From Endomychus coccineus (lineage: Eukaryota; Arthropoda; Insecta; Coleoptera; Endomychidae): a stretch of 64,000 bases of DNA. Made by a program: the position numbers and the translations under genes. How positions within the stretch are numbered: position 1 is the first letter of the stretch; each line of letters starts with the position of its first letter. The stretch covers positions 44,849,299 through 44,913,298 of the forward strand of contig OY294070.1 in assembly GCA_958510875.1 (NCBI GenBank), written 5' to 3'. The notes beneath the pieces are model-generated. The model saw only the letters and a program-made list of their open reading frames with translations, was not told where the DNA came from and searched no databases. Shown in pieces: positions 39,900 to 52,180 of the stretch.

Positions 39900-42220
39900 C
39901 GCGGCATTTTGCTTAGCGAAGGATAAGCGGTGTAGAATCGAGGTCTTCCTGGTATGATTCAGGGAGGTTATCCCCTTGCTGTAAAAGAATGCTAAAGTGG
40001 AATGTCCATGCCATGGTGCATGTTGATGTGAAATGTGCCTTCACGTTGATGTGAAATGTGCGGTTGCTATGATGTTTTTGGAGATTGTGTAGGCGTTGGT
40101 CGATGGGGATGATGTCCGCCAGTTCAACGATTAACCGGTTTGGATGGCAATAATGGAGCAATCCTGCGCAATATCTTGCGCTCACAGGATTTTAGTTCCT
40201 CTAGCTTCCTTCCAGGAAGGGTAGAGTAAATCAGAGCTCGGTAGACGATGACTGGTCGGACAAATTGTTCATATGTTTGCTGGAGTGTATCGGTGCTGCA
40301 TCCTCGAAATCTGCCGGCTAGAGCCGAGAGCAGGCTGCTCCTATTCTTGACCTTAAGCGTTTTCAGGAGATCGGCAGAACAGTTGAGTTACTAGTGTCAA
40401 AGGTGATCCTCAGGAATGTTACTTAAGAGGTCAGACGTAGAGGCTCGCCCCATACTTCCAGCCGGACATTATTTGCATCCAGCTTCCGATTTTTCCAGAG
40501 TATGTGATGACTGAAGAGTATATCTTGTGTCTTATGTGGATTTGGTGTGAGTCTTCATTTTTTCAAGCACTCAACGCATCGAGTTGGCTCTGCATCCTCC
40601 TTTGGCATAAATCCGCAGACGGGCCCCCTGGTCCACTTCCCTGTGTCATCTGCAAATAAAGAGATTTCTGTAGTTATGTTGTTGATGACAGGTGAGTTGC
40701 CATAGGCATACGCAGAGGAGAGGAGCAAGGACGTTAAAGTTCCCCAGAAACATGCCATCTCTGAGGGAAGGAAGTCAGCGGGTAAAGTTTCGTATGATGG
40801 GTTATAGAAGGATAAAGCTATTATAGTTCTCTGAGGGAGATAAATGTTTGATATTGAACTTGAATCGGAAGTAAGAATTGGGTACTGGGATATTTGTTAT
40901 TTACTGCCAGTGCTGTACCGCGTTATGCACCCTGTTCACTGTTTCTTTGATACTTTATGAAATTGGTGAATCTAATATTGAAGGATGTTTCAATCTTGTT
41001 TCGGTAATGGATAGAATTGCTACATTGTGATGTGTAAGAAGGTTTTTGATTGGAGGTCGTTTGCAGTGAAGGCCGCAGCTATTGGTCGTTCCAATAGTGA
41101 AAGCCATTATAGCTCATCTAGGTTGCAGATTGGGATTGATACGTTTTTGCCAATGTAGGTAATCACTGTTTTGCGGTAGGAGAAGTGTTGCACAGTACGA
41201 GGAATGGTTTTGGGGATAAGTTCTCTCTTATCGGGAATGATGTTTGAAAGTGAGACGGTAACGAAACTAATTACGTCCTAACTTTTGCCAAGTCGTGGAG
41301 CGTATGCATCTCGTCTTGAAGGGCTGGAGGGTCTGGGCATTTAATTGTAGTCATTTGCTTCCGGGCGGCGCATTGGAAAGACCACACCGGATGACAACCT
41401 TGGCTGTTCGGCTGTCTTTGGATTTCTTGCACTCGTCTTGAGGTGCTTTTCTCCGTCGTTGAGACATCCGGGTTTTGCAGAACATTCGGAACGCATGTGG
41501 CCGATTTGGTTGCACTGAGAGCGAAATTTTGGAAGGGGTTGAGGAACTTTTGAAGACTCGACATAATAATGTCTGCTGTACATTAAGAATCCTAAAAAAC
41601 GAGGGTGTCAAGTGTGCGTTTTTCGGTTGTAATGATGCGGATGAATGTTGTGGGTCTGTCGCTGGTTTTGGAGATGATTCTCCAGAGCCTGGAAATAGGG
41701 AGATGTTGGTTCATTTTGGATGTCCTCGCCAGACATCGTAGTCCACATCTCCAGCAACACAAGAGCATAACATTTATGGTGGAGGCCTTGTTGCTAAAGT
41801 ATCGGATTTGGTGAAGGGTGAGAAAGTGATTGTTGGGGTGCCCTGATGATTCTGTAAGATTTTCTGGAAATCTTGTGGAGTTCTGTTACAACTAATTTTG
41901 AAATGAATTTGAGATGTCGAGAAAGCGGGCGGAAGCAGTTGAAGAAGGATTTCTGGGTGTAGTTGTTCTCACGGAGGATGAGTGGGTTTCATTCGGCTGT
42001 GGCTTCATGGATGAGGCAGAGTTAGATGAAATTTGTTGGGGATTGTTGAGTAAGAGGTACGTTTTGTTGGAACAAGCTTTGTTTAGGAAGACCTGGGAGC
42101 TTGGGGAAGCAGGGGAGCTAGAGCTTCCTCTATAGGTATTTTGAAAATAATTAATTTGGTTGAAGGGTAATGATGACCCTCCGAATGGGGAGCTGATTCT
42201 TTGATAGACTCGTTCCACCT
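39900..42220 (-). pseudogene. Jockey-like non-LTR retrotransposon, both ORFs decayed
   Basis: ORF1 remnant: a Ser/Pro/Asn-rich N-terminal frame (41892-42218) and a zinc-knuckle region at 41341-41583 with CNQIGHMRSECSAKPGCLND, where the last Cys of the second knuckle (normally NCGE) is changed to Asp. ORF2 remnant: RT catalytic region ITTEISLFADDTGKWTRGP at 40555-40758, and a C-terminal region at 39913-40440 that includes RLIVELADIIPIDQRLHNLQ. Numerous stops and shifts. A short similarity to 50270-50340 (AATATTGATGGCTGTTTCAA type) suggests another remnant there. Confidence 0.7.
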
Positions 42221-42224
42221 GGGT

Positions 42225-43010
42225 ACAATACTATGTTGCGGTCCGGCACGGACCCTCCACTATTCGCTTGCTTGTTGCTAAGCTGAGCCGACGTCTCGCA
42301 GTGGCAAGAGAATAGACCTGAAGAGTTCTTCTTCCCGCTTCAGGATCTCAGCAGGCAACTCAATGTTCACTCTTCGGAAACTAGCACAACGATGACTCAA
42401 CTGGAATGGCATTATAACAATATATTCGCCAGTGTGAAAAGTGTAAATTACAATCGGTCAGGTCAGTATACAAAGCAGTGCTGTGTACGGTGAGTAACGC
42501 ATCGTTCCAACTCATCAAATCTACGCAGCTGGGCGTTTCCAACTTCGCAGATAAAAATATCACGTTTGGTGTGTTTGTTCCCTTATCCTTGACGTAGCCT
42601 ACTCCATTACTTGTTATCTGTCTCTTGCACCAGGAAGTTAAAAAAGTTGTTTGTTTAACTTCATCACGTCGGTTTCTGGGAATACTTATTTTATACTATA
42701 TAGCTTGAGAAACGAGATTCAACATATTTCAAGTCGGTGAACAAGCTTTGATGGATATATCACGGCATTTGAAGAGAATTCGCAAATAAGCGTTGCTCAG
42801 TACGAAACTATAGACAAATATAGTAAAATTCAAAATCAGATTGAATGTCTTGTTGGATAATATGTAAAGTTTACATAGTCAAAAACAGCTGATTTCTTTC
42901 CTGGCTATTAAAGTGTCATGACCTCCCCGATTGGTATCGCTGGACATTTTTTACAATGTTAAATATAAACAATTTCCTATAAAAATAGTTTTTAGAATGT
43001 GCATTTTTTC
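42225..43010. other. No gene recognised
   Basis: Left flank of the piggyBac-like element. Only short frames. Nothing repeated by eye. Confidence 0.4.
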
Positions 43011-43402
43011 TCCCAAGGTACAATTAATTATGAAATTATGAGCTCATTGTGGTCATTATTCGCTGCCGGGTGTATCACTCATGATACACCATGTAGTGCT
43101 TTCCATAGGCCGGGGGTATCCTAAATGATACATCGACTATTATTCTGTCTGAACAGCGGTGTATTCCCTAGAATACATCGGCAATAAGAAATACATTAGC
43201 TTTTGGTCTCTGCAGCCTGGCAGCATAAAGAGAAACTTAAAGTTTTGGCCTGGGGGGTTTTGGTGTGGACTATTGTGTGGGTATAAAACAAATACTTATG
43301 GCAGTAAAGTAATTTGATTTATTCATGTGAATACAAAAAAAAAGTAATTATATCAACGCAAAAACAAGTTTGAATGCGTCAAAAAAATACATTTGAAAAT
43401 AA

Positions 43403-45138
43403 TAATCAATGACAACGGTTGAAACATTCTCTGCAAAAAAATTGATTTCCCTCACACTGATCGCAGACAGTTTTCACCTGTACAGCCATCTTTTTTTGGC
43501 CATCTACCACTTTACCATGCTTACCAAATTTTTTATATCATTCGTTGCACCGATCCCTTTTATTTTGTCCATGTTGAACCAAATGATGGATTTTTCTCTC
43601 GGCTTCTATTTTTTGTTCAGAATTGAGAAGCGATAGTATAACACTCTCTCTAAATTGCGTGATTGTCAATTTTGTAGAGTGTACCGAATTTTCGCAATAG
43701 AGAAAGTAAGTATTCACGAGACTGGTTCCCCACAAAATTTCGATGACTACTTTTCGATACCATTTTATCGACCTACGTAGAGATGTGTTATATGATGATA
43801 ATTGGTCGCTTACATCCACCGACGATTTTCCGGCATCATAGTCTGAAACGCATACAGGTTTCACAGTTTCTCTCCCAATATTTGAAGTAACAGTATGTGT
43901 ATCTGTACCCTTGTGAGTGGTGGTCAGCATCATCACGTCCCTTTTATCCTTCCATTTCAGTATGGTTATTCCATCAGCGGATTCTTTAGCGATGATTTTG
44001 CCTTTTTGCAATCGTGCAGATTCTATTTCTGGGGGGAATATATTTTCGGTTCTTGCGGAGAGTGCCCACGACGTGGGTATTATGAGACAGCAATTTACAA
44101 GCCAAAGGTACACTTGTATAAAAGTTGGCGATAAACAATGTTCTACCATTATTTAAAAGATCTTCAATCAATTTCATCACCACGTTCTGAGAAGCAGACA
44201 CTTGCGGGTCTTCGGCTTCATCGTTGCCAACATAAACCGACAAGTTCCAGGTGTAGCCCTTACCGGTACATAACTTGTAAATTTTTACCCCATAACGATG
44301 TCTTTTGGAGGGTATGTATTGGCGGAAACTCAACCTCCCTCTCCAGAGTATCATAGTTTCATCAATACATATCTTTTGCGCTGGTGTGTATGTACTTTGG
44401 AAACTGTTTATAAACATCCGAAGAATACTCTCTATTTTACGTAGACGATTGGTCCGTTCAGCCTCCTCATTATTAGAGTAGTGCCAGAATCTGAGCAATA
44501 ACTCAAATCTATTTCGCGACATGGTCTTTTTGGAAGTGAGAATGCATATAACTCGCTTCGGCGCCAATAATCAGCCAATTTGGGCACTTTGACCAGACCC
44601 ATCCATCCTAATAAACCGATGAATTTGATTTGATCATTTCCTTACTATCTGTAGGAGTCCAGTCATGTAAACGGGAACTGGGTGCAGCGTCACTTTTTTC
44701 CAAAACCTGTGTTGCATAGAGATTTGTCTCCTTCACCATTTTATCTAAAACTTGCGAAGAGAGAAAGAGCTCAAAGTAGTCTATTGGGTCTGCCAAAGCC
44801 ATAATACCACTAATGTTGGGATCCATTCCACTGGATCCAGTAAACTGAAATACCTTCCGGTTTCCTACTGGATCGGTCCATACAATATTGTCGCATATAT
44901 TATTATCTGGTTGGGGCGATGATGGAGACTGACTGGCTATATTTGTATTTTGTTGTTGTCGATTTATTCCTCTACTTGTACTTGGTTGAGGCGATGGAGA
45001 TCGGCTAGTTATCATATTTCTTTCCGGTTGGGGTTTCGAAATCGAAAGCATTGAATCATCAGTGTCACTATCATATGATTCCGATTCTACCTGGTAATTT
45101 GGATCAGCGTCGGAATCATCCAAAACTTCGTCACTCAT
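43403..45138 (-). pseudogene. piggyBac-like transposase, frameshifted
   Basis: The N-terminal frame (44608-45138) starts MSDEVLDDSDADPNYQVESE with the usual acidic Ser-rich tail, DNIVWTDPVGNRKVFQFTGS and DYFELFLSS. The central frame (43986-44567) has the first catalytic Asp in KICIDETMILWRGRLSFRQY (D69 of the frame) and KRHRYGVKIYKLC, but the second catalytic Asp position reads LFIANFYTSVPLA, with Ala for Asp. The third frame (43538-44149) has VCVSDYDAGKSSVDVSDQLS. The C-terminal Cys-rich finger (CDQCEGNQFFCRECFNRCH) follows at about 43405-43465 in yet another frame. At least three frame breaks plus the lost Asp make it inactive. Confidence 0.85.
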
Positions 45139-45379
45139 GTCCGTATCAGGTATTCCCCTGTTTCATGCATTTCACTTAGACCATGGTTGTTGGAATTCCT
45201 AGTCAGTTTTCTATATGTCTGCCAATTAACGCTTGCATCCCTTACGCGCCCGTTTGTATCACTATCTCATGTATCATCGAATGTTTCAATAGAAATAAGA
45301 ATTTGAAATAAAATAGGTGAAATTGATAACTACAATGAGGAATTATATTTTTACCGCTATCGTTACTTATGTAGTTACT

Positions 45380-45570
45380 AAGATTATAATCATAATATTC
45401 CACCACAAACATACACATACATTTATTACCCATTTCGATTATGGTTAATTTGTTGCAATCAATATCGGATTCTTCATCATCGACGCCTGTGAATCTGTAG
45501 TCTGTTGACCAAAATTCTGGGACAGTATGGAAACGTGATCCGCATTCAGATCCTTCTTTAACGTTAAACA
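45380..45570 (-). repeat. Sequence shared with 38850-39030
   Basis: Partner of the repeat at 38850-39030. In minus-strand sense it would encode ECGSRFHTVPEFWSTDYRFT followed by acidic GVDDEESDID. A second short duplicate (CCATGGTTGTTGGAATTCCT) lies at 45181 and 45923. Confidence 0.7.
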
Positions 45571-46153
45571 ACAGTTCTCCGAAAAGACATTTCTCCTAGA
45601 TTTCTGCCCGCTGAGGAAGTCTGCAACATCACCAATTATTTGTTAGCTAGTATAATTTCAATTTCATACTCCCTTTCGATATGTACTGTTAGGGATTGGT
45701 TAAATTAAATGCATGTAGATTCGGACAACATTATAAAAGAAGTTTATTTATCATCATTACATAAAAAAAAAATTAATTATTATTTCTCTGACAACGTATG
45801 TCAACTTGAAAAACATTGAATCGTGATCACCCTGATCTTATTCATTCGCGCTTTCTTAACAAATGAGGCATCGGGTAATCCCTTTCATACAGCGTGTAGC
45901 GATGTATCTCACAGTACTCAGACCATGGTTGTTGGAATTCCTAGTCAGCTTTCTACTTGTCTGTAATCAGTAATTCCAACTTGTTTTATGAAAAATTTGC
46001 TCTTCCCTCTTTTTTTTCTGAAATTTGAATGAGTGTGATATGTTAGAAATTTATATAACCCATTACAGGATGTGGGAATTATGGTAATGAGTTGCATCCT
46101 GCTGCACCGGATTATCCGAAGATATTGATTTAATTTCGATTTTAGTATTGTAA

Positions 46154-46552
46154 CTAAAAACTGTACAATGTAGCGACACCTATATTATCTATATATTGCA
46201 AGGTATACATGATTACAAACAAACATAAAACTCCAATAATTTTTATATCCTCTCTTCTTAATGGTGAATAGGAAGGTGACGAATTAATTAGATGTCTGTG
46301 TTTTAAGACATATATGTAATATTTTGAAACAATTTTGTTCAAATCTCTTTCACGCAAAAGGCCATATTCACTTGACTGCAGCAGACTTTCTTGGATTTTC
46401 GTAAACAAACCATTCAACTCTAACGCTTCCTGGTCGAAATCTTCCATTAAATTCGTTGAATATATTAATTTTGGATGACATATTTCCACTTGACTCAACT
46501 CTTTGCAGTATTTACATAATTTGTACTCTTCAAAGCATTTCATTTTTCTCAA
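46154..46552 (-). CDS. Unrecognised 132-codon ORF with C-terminal hydrophobic segment
   Basis: Begins MRKMKCFEEYKLCKYCKELS with three Cys in a C-x6-C-x2-C arrangement, a helical middle, and a probable membrane segment IIGVLCLFVIMYTLQYID near the end. It lies inside the limits of the piggyBac-like element, upstream of its transposase. No homology recognised. It may be cargo or a chance frame; AT-rich codons do not help decide. Confidence 0.3.
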   Translation of the reverse strand: MRKMKCFEEYKLCKYCKELSQVEICHPKLIYSTNLMEDFDQEALELNGLFTKIQESLLQSSEYGLLRERDLNKIVSKYYIYVLKHRHLINSSPSYSPLRREDIKIIGVLCLFVIMYTLQYIDNIGVATLYSF

Positions 46553-46569
46553 ATTGTTTAACGCAAATG

Positions 46570-49340
46570 CTCACAAGAAATGTTTTACAAAAGAATATCT
46601 TTGTTTGCTGGTTCACTTTACAGTAACTCAATGTAATTTACCAATATAAACCTCATCTGTCAAAAGCATGGCTGCCTATATCACGGCCACCTACTGCAAC
46701 AAACCATGTTAATATTATATTTTTACATTAGAAGTGTTATGGATTACTTTAACAAAACATACATTTCTACCACCTTTAGTGACCTAAAATTATGAAAGGG
46801 CGATAGACTGATTTAATACCCATCTGAGTTTTAGCATTTGGTGTAACTAAAGTTGGTAATATTTTTTATTTAACGAAACATGGTGGACTTGACAAGCAGT
46901 GAAATTAATTTAAAATGTCAGATTGGATTAATAATTTTTTTTCCAAATTATGGTGTGAAATTTTCTTACCGAATACCACGCAAGCTTAAATTATTCCTGG
47001 AAATTTTCTTTCGGGCACGAATATTTTAAGAAAATGATCGTGTCCTCAAGAAAATTTCCGGAAGTAATTTAAGCTCTTGTGATATTATAAGTGACAATTG
47101 TCAAATTTGTTGATTCCTATAATCAAACTCATTAGAAAATATAAGGAATGTTATTATGAAAATGATATCACCCTAAATGGAGATCAAATCTTTGAAATGT
47201 TCCTAAAAACAGGTTGGCTAGGTTCTAATATTTTACTGTCAATTAGCTAACAGTAACATAGAACTTATTTGAGAAACTTCTGTCTGAATAAAACCTTTTT
47301 GCCATTTTTATGTTTATCACTGTAGTCTCTAAAGTCACTTTTTCACCAACAGTTGGAAGTTTCTATTTCTATAACAATAGTACATCGATTTAGGTGCATT
47401 TTTGCTGTAAATGAGAAAATAGAGCAAAAGCTACCTTCTTCATTTTTCAAGAAAAGATAGATTAGGCTCTAAGTCAATGCAAGAGTGCACGTAAATTGTG
47501 AAGTGAAGTGAAGTAGAAGACATTGTGGCGCTCGTCAATCTGAAACAATAAAAAAAGCATAAAATACTGATGTATCATAAATGATACAATCGGCCTAGAG
47601 CAACAAAATTATTATTGTTCGGCGAGTGTATCACATATGATACACCATCAAAATCAAAAATGTCGAAAACCATGAAGTATTGAATGAAACCCAATATGGG
47701 GAATGCTTGCAAAAGGTACCTCATTGGTGAAAATTAACTTGGCCCGTGAGGTCAGATTTTGAAATTTTAGCTCGGCAGCGAACGTGTTGAAAAATAGTTT
47801 TCCAATACCAAATGTAGACCTGTTATATTGACAATAGCTTGAGTTCAAATTGATAGGAACGATCACAAAAAATAAATAGTCAAAAATGTCCCAAGGTACA
47901 ACTCTCGCCTATTTTTATATAACAGATTCAAGACTTCCTAGTGATTGGAGAATTGATGCCGCAACTGCGGTTTTCACTGCCAATAGTTTTGTATTGTACT
48001 TCGCGAACAGTCCACAAAACTTACTTTCATCATGACGTTTGTGGGTTCATCGGGTGAGAAAACTAATCACAATGACTTGTAACGGTCGCCGATGACTACA
48101 AACATCACGAGGTCTGTGGCAAACTTTTGTAGATTTAATCATCATTACAAAATAAGCTGGAGGTCCACTATTCTTTGTTAATTATCTTATCTATCATAAT
48201 TTTTATATTGTTGTAGATATCAGATGTTAATTGTGTTATTAAAAACAAAACAAATCAATCAAAGTGTGATTATCAAACACAATACCAGTTTCAATCATTT
48301 GAGCATTTTTAAGCTACTCCTGCAAAATAATCCCTAAATGAGTGTTTTTGTTTGCTACGCCTTAGATTTGACCTTACAATTTCACAAGAGGGGGCAAAAC
48401 ACATTACCAGTTTCAATCATTTAGATCCTTTTAAGCTGCTTCTGCAAAATAAGCACTAAAGGAATAGGCCTTTTTCCTGATTAAGATTTGCCCTTACAAC
48501 TTCACAAGGGGATGATGTGATCGAAAAATATCAATCTAATTTAATTCACTGTAATGATAGTTGGCCAAGTAGCCTAGCGCCAATTCTTTCTTTTCACGTG
48601 AGTTCGTTCTGAAGGCATTTGAAACAACAAGCAATACGTTTCTAGATCTACTGCTTTCAACCATTTGGATCGTAGATCAGATATCGTGAGCAAATGTGAA
48701 TAAAAAATAAAAATATCCAAGTAACGCATTCCGCAGGATAGCGATTTGTAAGCACAATAAAACATCAGAGTACTCCTGAACATTATTTTCAGACATTCTA
48801 TTTATTCCGTAGTCCTAGACTTCTTACCGAATCATATAATTCTTCGGTCTCCTAGAATACCGAAAAATGTACATGCTCGTCGCACTTGAAAGAAACACAC
48901 CAAGTTGGTTTATTCTCATCGAACCAATTCACAAGATTTGATAAAAAAAATCCGCTGACACATTCTGGTAATGCTTTATGTCGACACAGAAAGATTTTGA
49001 TCTTCGGATTGTCCTTGTACGGCTGTAATTACTGTAATTATCCTCACTGATTTGTGAATTTTAATTTCAGCACAAATTTTTCGTTGATTTGACGAAATAG
49101 AAAGACGAATGTTTAAATGCTTTTGGACGGATATGTAGTGGGACCAACGAAAGGTTTATGTAAGCTTACTGGTGAAAAAAGAATGCTCTAAAAGACAAAT
49201 GAACAGACAAACTGGAGATATACCAAGTATATGGAGTTACTATTTAAAAAGGACAAATGAAGAGAAGCTTCAAGTATTAAGATGTTCTCAAATACTCGTG
49301 AACTAATAGTTCAGGCAATAAGCTGGGAAAAAGGCCATAA
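46570..49340. other. No gene recognised; a roughly 130-bp duplicate at 48280-48460
   Basis: AT-rich, with short chance frames. Two related segments containing CCAGTTTCAATCATTT and AAGCT(A/G)CT(C/T)CTGCAAAATAA lie at about 48287-48340 and 48408-48455. Except for the right end of the piggyBac-like element (about 47570-47781), nothing else stands out. Confidence 0.4.
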
Positions 49341-49351
49341 TAAAAAAAAAT

Positions 49352-50163
49352 ATATAGTAAACTAGAATTTAAATTTTTTTTTTGCATTTTGTTCCTTATA
49401 ACCCATAGATCATTAGACTATCAAGACCCCGGGGGTTGACCTTTCTTCCCCCTCAAAACGGAGTTTCAACCCCTCAGAGGAGCATTCTTATAAAAACAAT
49501 CCAAAAGTTTAGAAAATTATTGAATTAAGAGCCGAAAATTACCCCTAGTATGTTTTTTGGGTCGCTGATCACGATTCCGCAGTTAGTTTTCTCGGAAAAC
49601 TCCCTCCAGATGGGAAATTTGAAACATTTATATATGATATATAACTTATAATTTTGTTCCAAAAATGACCTCTAGTTGATTTTTTGGGTCGCTAATCACG
49701 ATTCCGCTGTTATTTTTCCCCAAAAACTCTCCATATGGAAAATTCGAGAAATTTGAGATTTTCCTGAGACAGTTATGAACAATAAAGTATAATTTTGTTG
49801 CAGAAATGACTTCTAGTAGGTTGTTCAGTTCGGTGATGACCTCGGTCATTTTTGCAATAAAATTATAAATTATATATAATATATAAATTTCCCAAATTTC
49901 TCATCTGGAGGGAGTTTTCCGAGAAAACTAACTGCGGAATCGTGATCAGCGACCCAAAAAACATACTAGGGGTCATTTTCGGGTCTTAATTCATTAATTT
50001 TCTGAACTTTTGGATTGTTTTCATAAGAATGCTCCTCCGAGGGGTTGAAACTCCGTTTTGGGGGTGTAGAAAGGTCGCCCCCGCGGTCTTGATATTCATG
50101 AATGATCTATGAGGTATTAGGAACAAAATGCAAAAGAAAATTGAAATTCTAGCTTACTAAATT
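49352..50163. mobile_element. Fold-back (MITE-like) element with about 280-bp inverted arms
   Basis: The left arm 49352-49640 (TTTGCATTTTGTTCCTTATA, CCTCAAAACGGAGTTTCAAC, CGCTGATCACGATTCCGC) is inverted at about 49870-50163. Both ends start with TAGTAAxCTAGAATTT. Arms differ at scattered positions, so the element is not very young. A third, partial copy of the GGGTCGCTAATCACGATTCC segment lies in the middle (about 49680). No coding capacity. Confidence 0.8.
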
Positions 50164-50690
50164 TTTTTTTTATTTTCTGGTTCGTTGCCTGGACTATAAA
50201 GGACGGACCATTAGATTGGGAAAAATTAGACCTTTGGTTAAAGCAAAACAATAAAAATATAATCACTGTTGCTTTGATATGTTTTGAAGTTGGTGAAGCC
50301 TAATATTGATGGCTGTTTCAATCTTGTTCCGGTATTGGAACAATCGCCATATTGAGTCTCGCTATTGCAGAGTTAGGCCTTCTAAATTTTACTGAGAACC
50401 AAACTGAATTTCCAAATCAGCTCTTACAAAATTTGACAGTGGTGAAACGATGAATTGGACTTGAGCCTTGTCAAAGTCAAGAGCAACGAATGTTATTCTT
50501 GTGCATGATACCGTGTCAAAACTATCTCTGAAGAGGACAATTAACTTAAGAGTCCACTACCGGAATAGGATCTAATTCAGTTCTGTTTTCGTAGTACCAA
50601 ATCTCCCGGTTTAATATTTGTGGTTTTAGCTTGTTTATCGTATCCAGTTTTTCGTTTGTTCTTAGCTTTTATTAAAAATTATCTTGCTCG

Positions 50691-51339
50691 TTAATGAGCT
50701 AGTTGTACTCTATATCTAACTTCTTGATAGTATGCAGTTATGTAAGTCGATTCCCTTTCCCCACGATATTGCAAAATTTTTGGATCTATCAGCGATATTT
50801 TAAGCATTTCGAACGAACTTTGCCATCGTTCTGTCCAAAAAAACTTTGTGTTTTTCCTTATTATTTTGTTTAAAGGTTTTGATAGTGCTGCAAAATTTGT
50901 AATAACTACGATAACACTTGCAAAATGCAACGACGCATTTGTTGGCGTTGGGTATTTGTTTATCATAACATTTTTCGTATAGTCTGGTAGAATACCTAGA
51001 AGCGCTATTTTATGACCTAGATAAGTTACTTCGCTTCGAAAGAATTTGAATTTTTGAGGATTTACTTTTAAATTATATTTTCTGCACGTTTCGAATACAT
51101 TTCTTAAATTTTGTAACTGATGACGATTTATGACGATTAAATCGTCCATTGATGAAAACCCGCTTTCAAATCTAATGTTGAGAACCATTTTGCTCTACCA
51201 AGTTGATCCAAATTATCGTCAATTCGTGGCAAAGGAAATGTATCGGCCAGAAGTTTTTTATCTGTCTATAGTCAATGACTACAATTTATTTTCTCCTGTT
51301 GTTGATTTTTTAGGTACTAGTAAAACTGGGCTATTGTAT
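50691..51339 (-). pseudogene. Ty3/gypsy RT, downstream half, split by the MULE insertion
   Basis: Frame 50691-51188 has MDDLIVINRHQLQNLRNVFE, TCRKYNLKVNPQKFKFFRSE, VTYLGHKIALLGILPD and FFWTERWQSSFEMLKISLI, the RT palm/thumb and connection of Ty3/gypsy Pol. Above 51188 the sequence continues, frameshifted, toward the RT N-terminal KKSTTGENK block up to 51339, where the MULE target duplication begins. The upstream half resumes at 62060. Part of the RT centre is deleted between the KKSTTGENK and MDD blocks. Confidence 0.75.
51331..51339. repeat. Left 9-bp target-site duplication of the MULE (CTATTGTAT)
   Basis: Identical to 62060-62068 on the other side of the element. Nine base pairs is the hallmark length for Mutator-like insertions. 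Confidence 0.9.
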
Positions 51340-51650
51340 AGCTCCGTTATGTTTTGCCCCCCCCCCCCCCCCGTATAGTATTTTCTTCTCAAAACGCTAG
51401 CGCAGTGAGCCTGAACCTAGCACAACCTAGCACAACCGATTTTAAACCTAGCACACCTATGCCATGGCTGCTATGTAATTTTTTTTTTAAATAACCGGTT
51501 TATCTATTTCAAATAATTATAAAATCGTAGTAATTTTTATTCTTCTTTTAACGGCTATTTCTTACTACAAAAAGAACATATCAGAACGGTGTATGGAATG
51601 AAGAGAAGGAGGAAAAATAATAAAATGCATTTCATATTATTATTTATTAC

Positions 51651-51920
51651 TTACACATAATAAAACAATAATACACAATATGCCATTGACTTTGACGGAA
51701 CGGTTCCTGGCTTTTTATGCAAATCGTTGTAAAGAACCCATTTGTCATTTTGACAATAACCATATGCAATAAAATGCCCAGGATGTTGTGGGTGTGGAAT
51801 TCCTTGATAGGCAACGGTTCCTCTTAAAATGAATCTGTATTGATTGTATGTTAAATATTTTGGTATGGATTCCAACGTAGCTGCTAGAGAATGTGTGTTT
51901 GATAGTATTAATCGGCTCAA
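51651..51920 (-). pseudogene. USP (peptidase C19)-like C-terminal fragment carried by the MULE
   Basis: The frame contains YRFILRGTVAYQGIPHPQ, HPGHFIAYGYCQNDKWVLYN and DLHKKPGTVPSKSMAY. This fits the catalytic His box of ubiquitin-specific proteases (L-x-G-x-V-x-Y ... GH(F/Y)xAY ... W-x-x-(F/Y)ND, the Asp/Asn being the third catalytic residue). The N-terminal Cys box is not visible; sequence above 52028 belongs to an inserted hAT, so the gene was probably cut there. It may be a deubiquitinase-like protein captured by the element. A viral-type papain-like protease is an alternative. Not catalytically complete as seen. Confidence 0.55.
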
Positions 51921-52180
51921 TAAGTATAAAAGTATTATTTGAAGTAGTTTCCCTCCTCATAGACCTTCCAAAACGCGTAAATCGTATGTTTACCACGGTG
52001 CAGTACAAGCCTGCCCTGTACCGCAGTCAGTGGCGTAGCTAGCTTTTTGCGATGGGGGGGGGGGGATATGACTCAGAATTGAATTCCATTATTTTTTTGT
52101 ATAAAGTTATATTATGAGAATAATTTTTCATGTAGTAAGGTCATATATGGAAAGTGATCAAATAATTTACATGATGTATA

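Larger units (their letters stand above)
43062..47781. mobile_element. piggyBac-like element, approximate limits
   Basis: A piggyBac-type transposase remnant is flanked by palindromic TGTATC/GATACA motifs: GTGTATCACTCATGATACACC at 43070-43090, further GTATCCTAAATGATAC and GTATTCCCTAGAATAC copies to 43180, and on the other side GTATCATAAATGATAC (about 47574) and GTGTATCACATATGATACACC (about 47624). Just outside, TTCGCTGCCG (43062-43071) is matched by its inverse CGGCAGCGAA (47772-47781). These are plausible transposase-binding and terminal repeats. A TTAA target duplication could not be assigned. The interior 45.1-47.6 kb holds foreign or unrecognised sequence. Confidence 0.5.

Noticed and set aside
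43013..47900. CCCAAGGTACAA occurs near both ends of the piggyBac-like element and could be a terminal repeat.
   Set aside because: The two copies are in direct, not inverted, orientation and no TTAA adjoins them.
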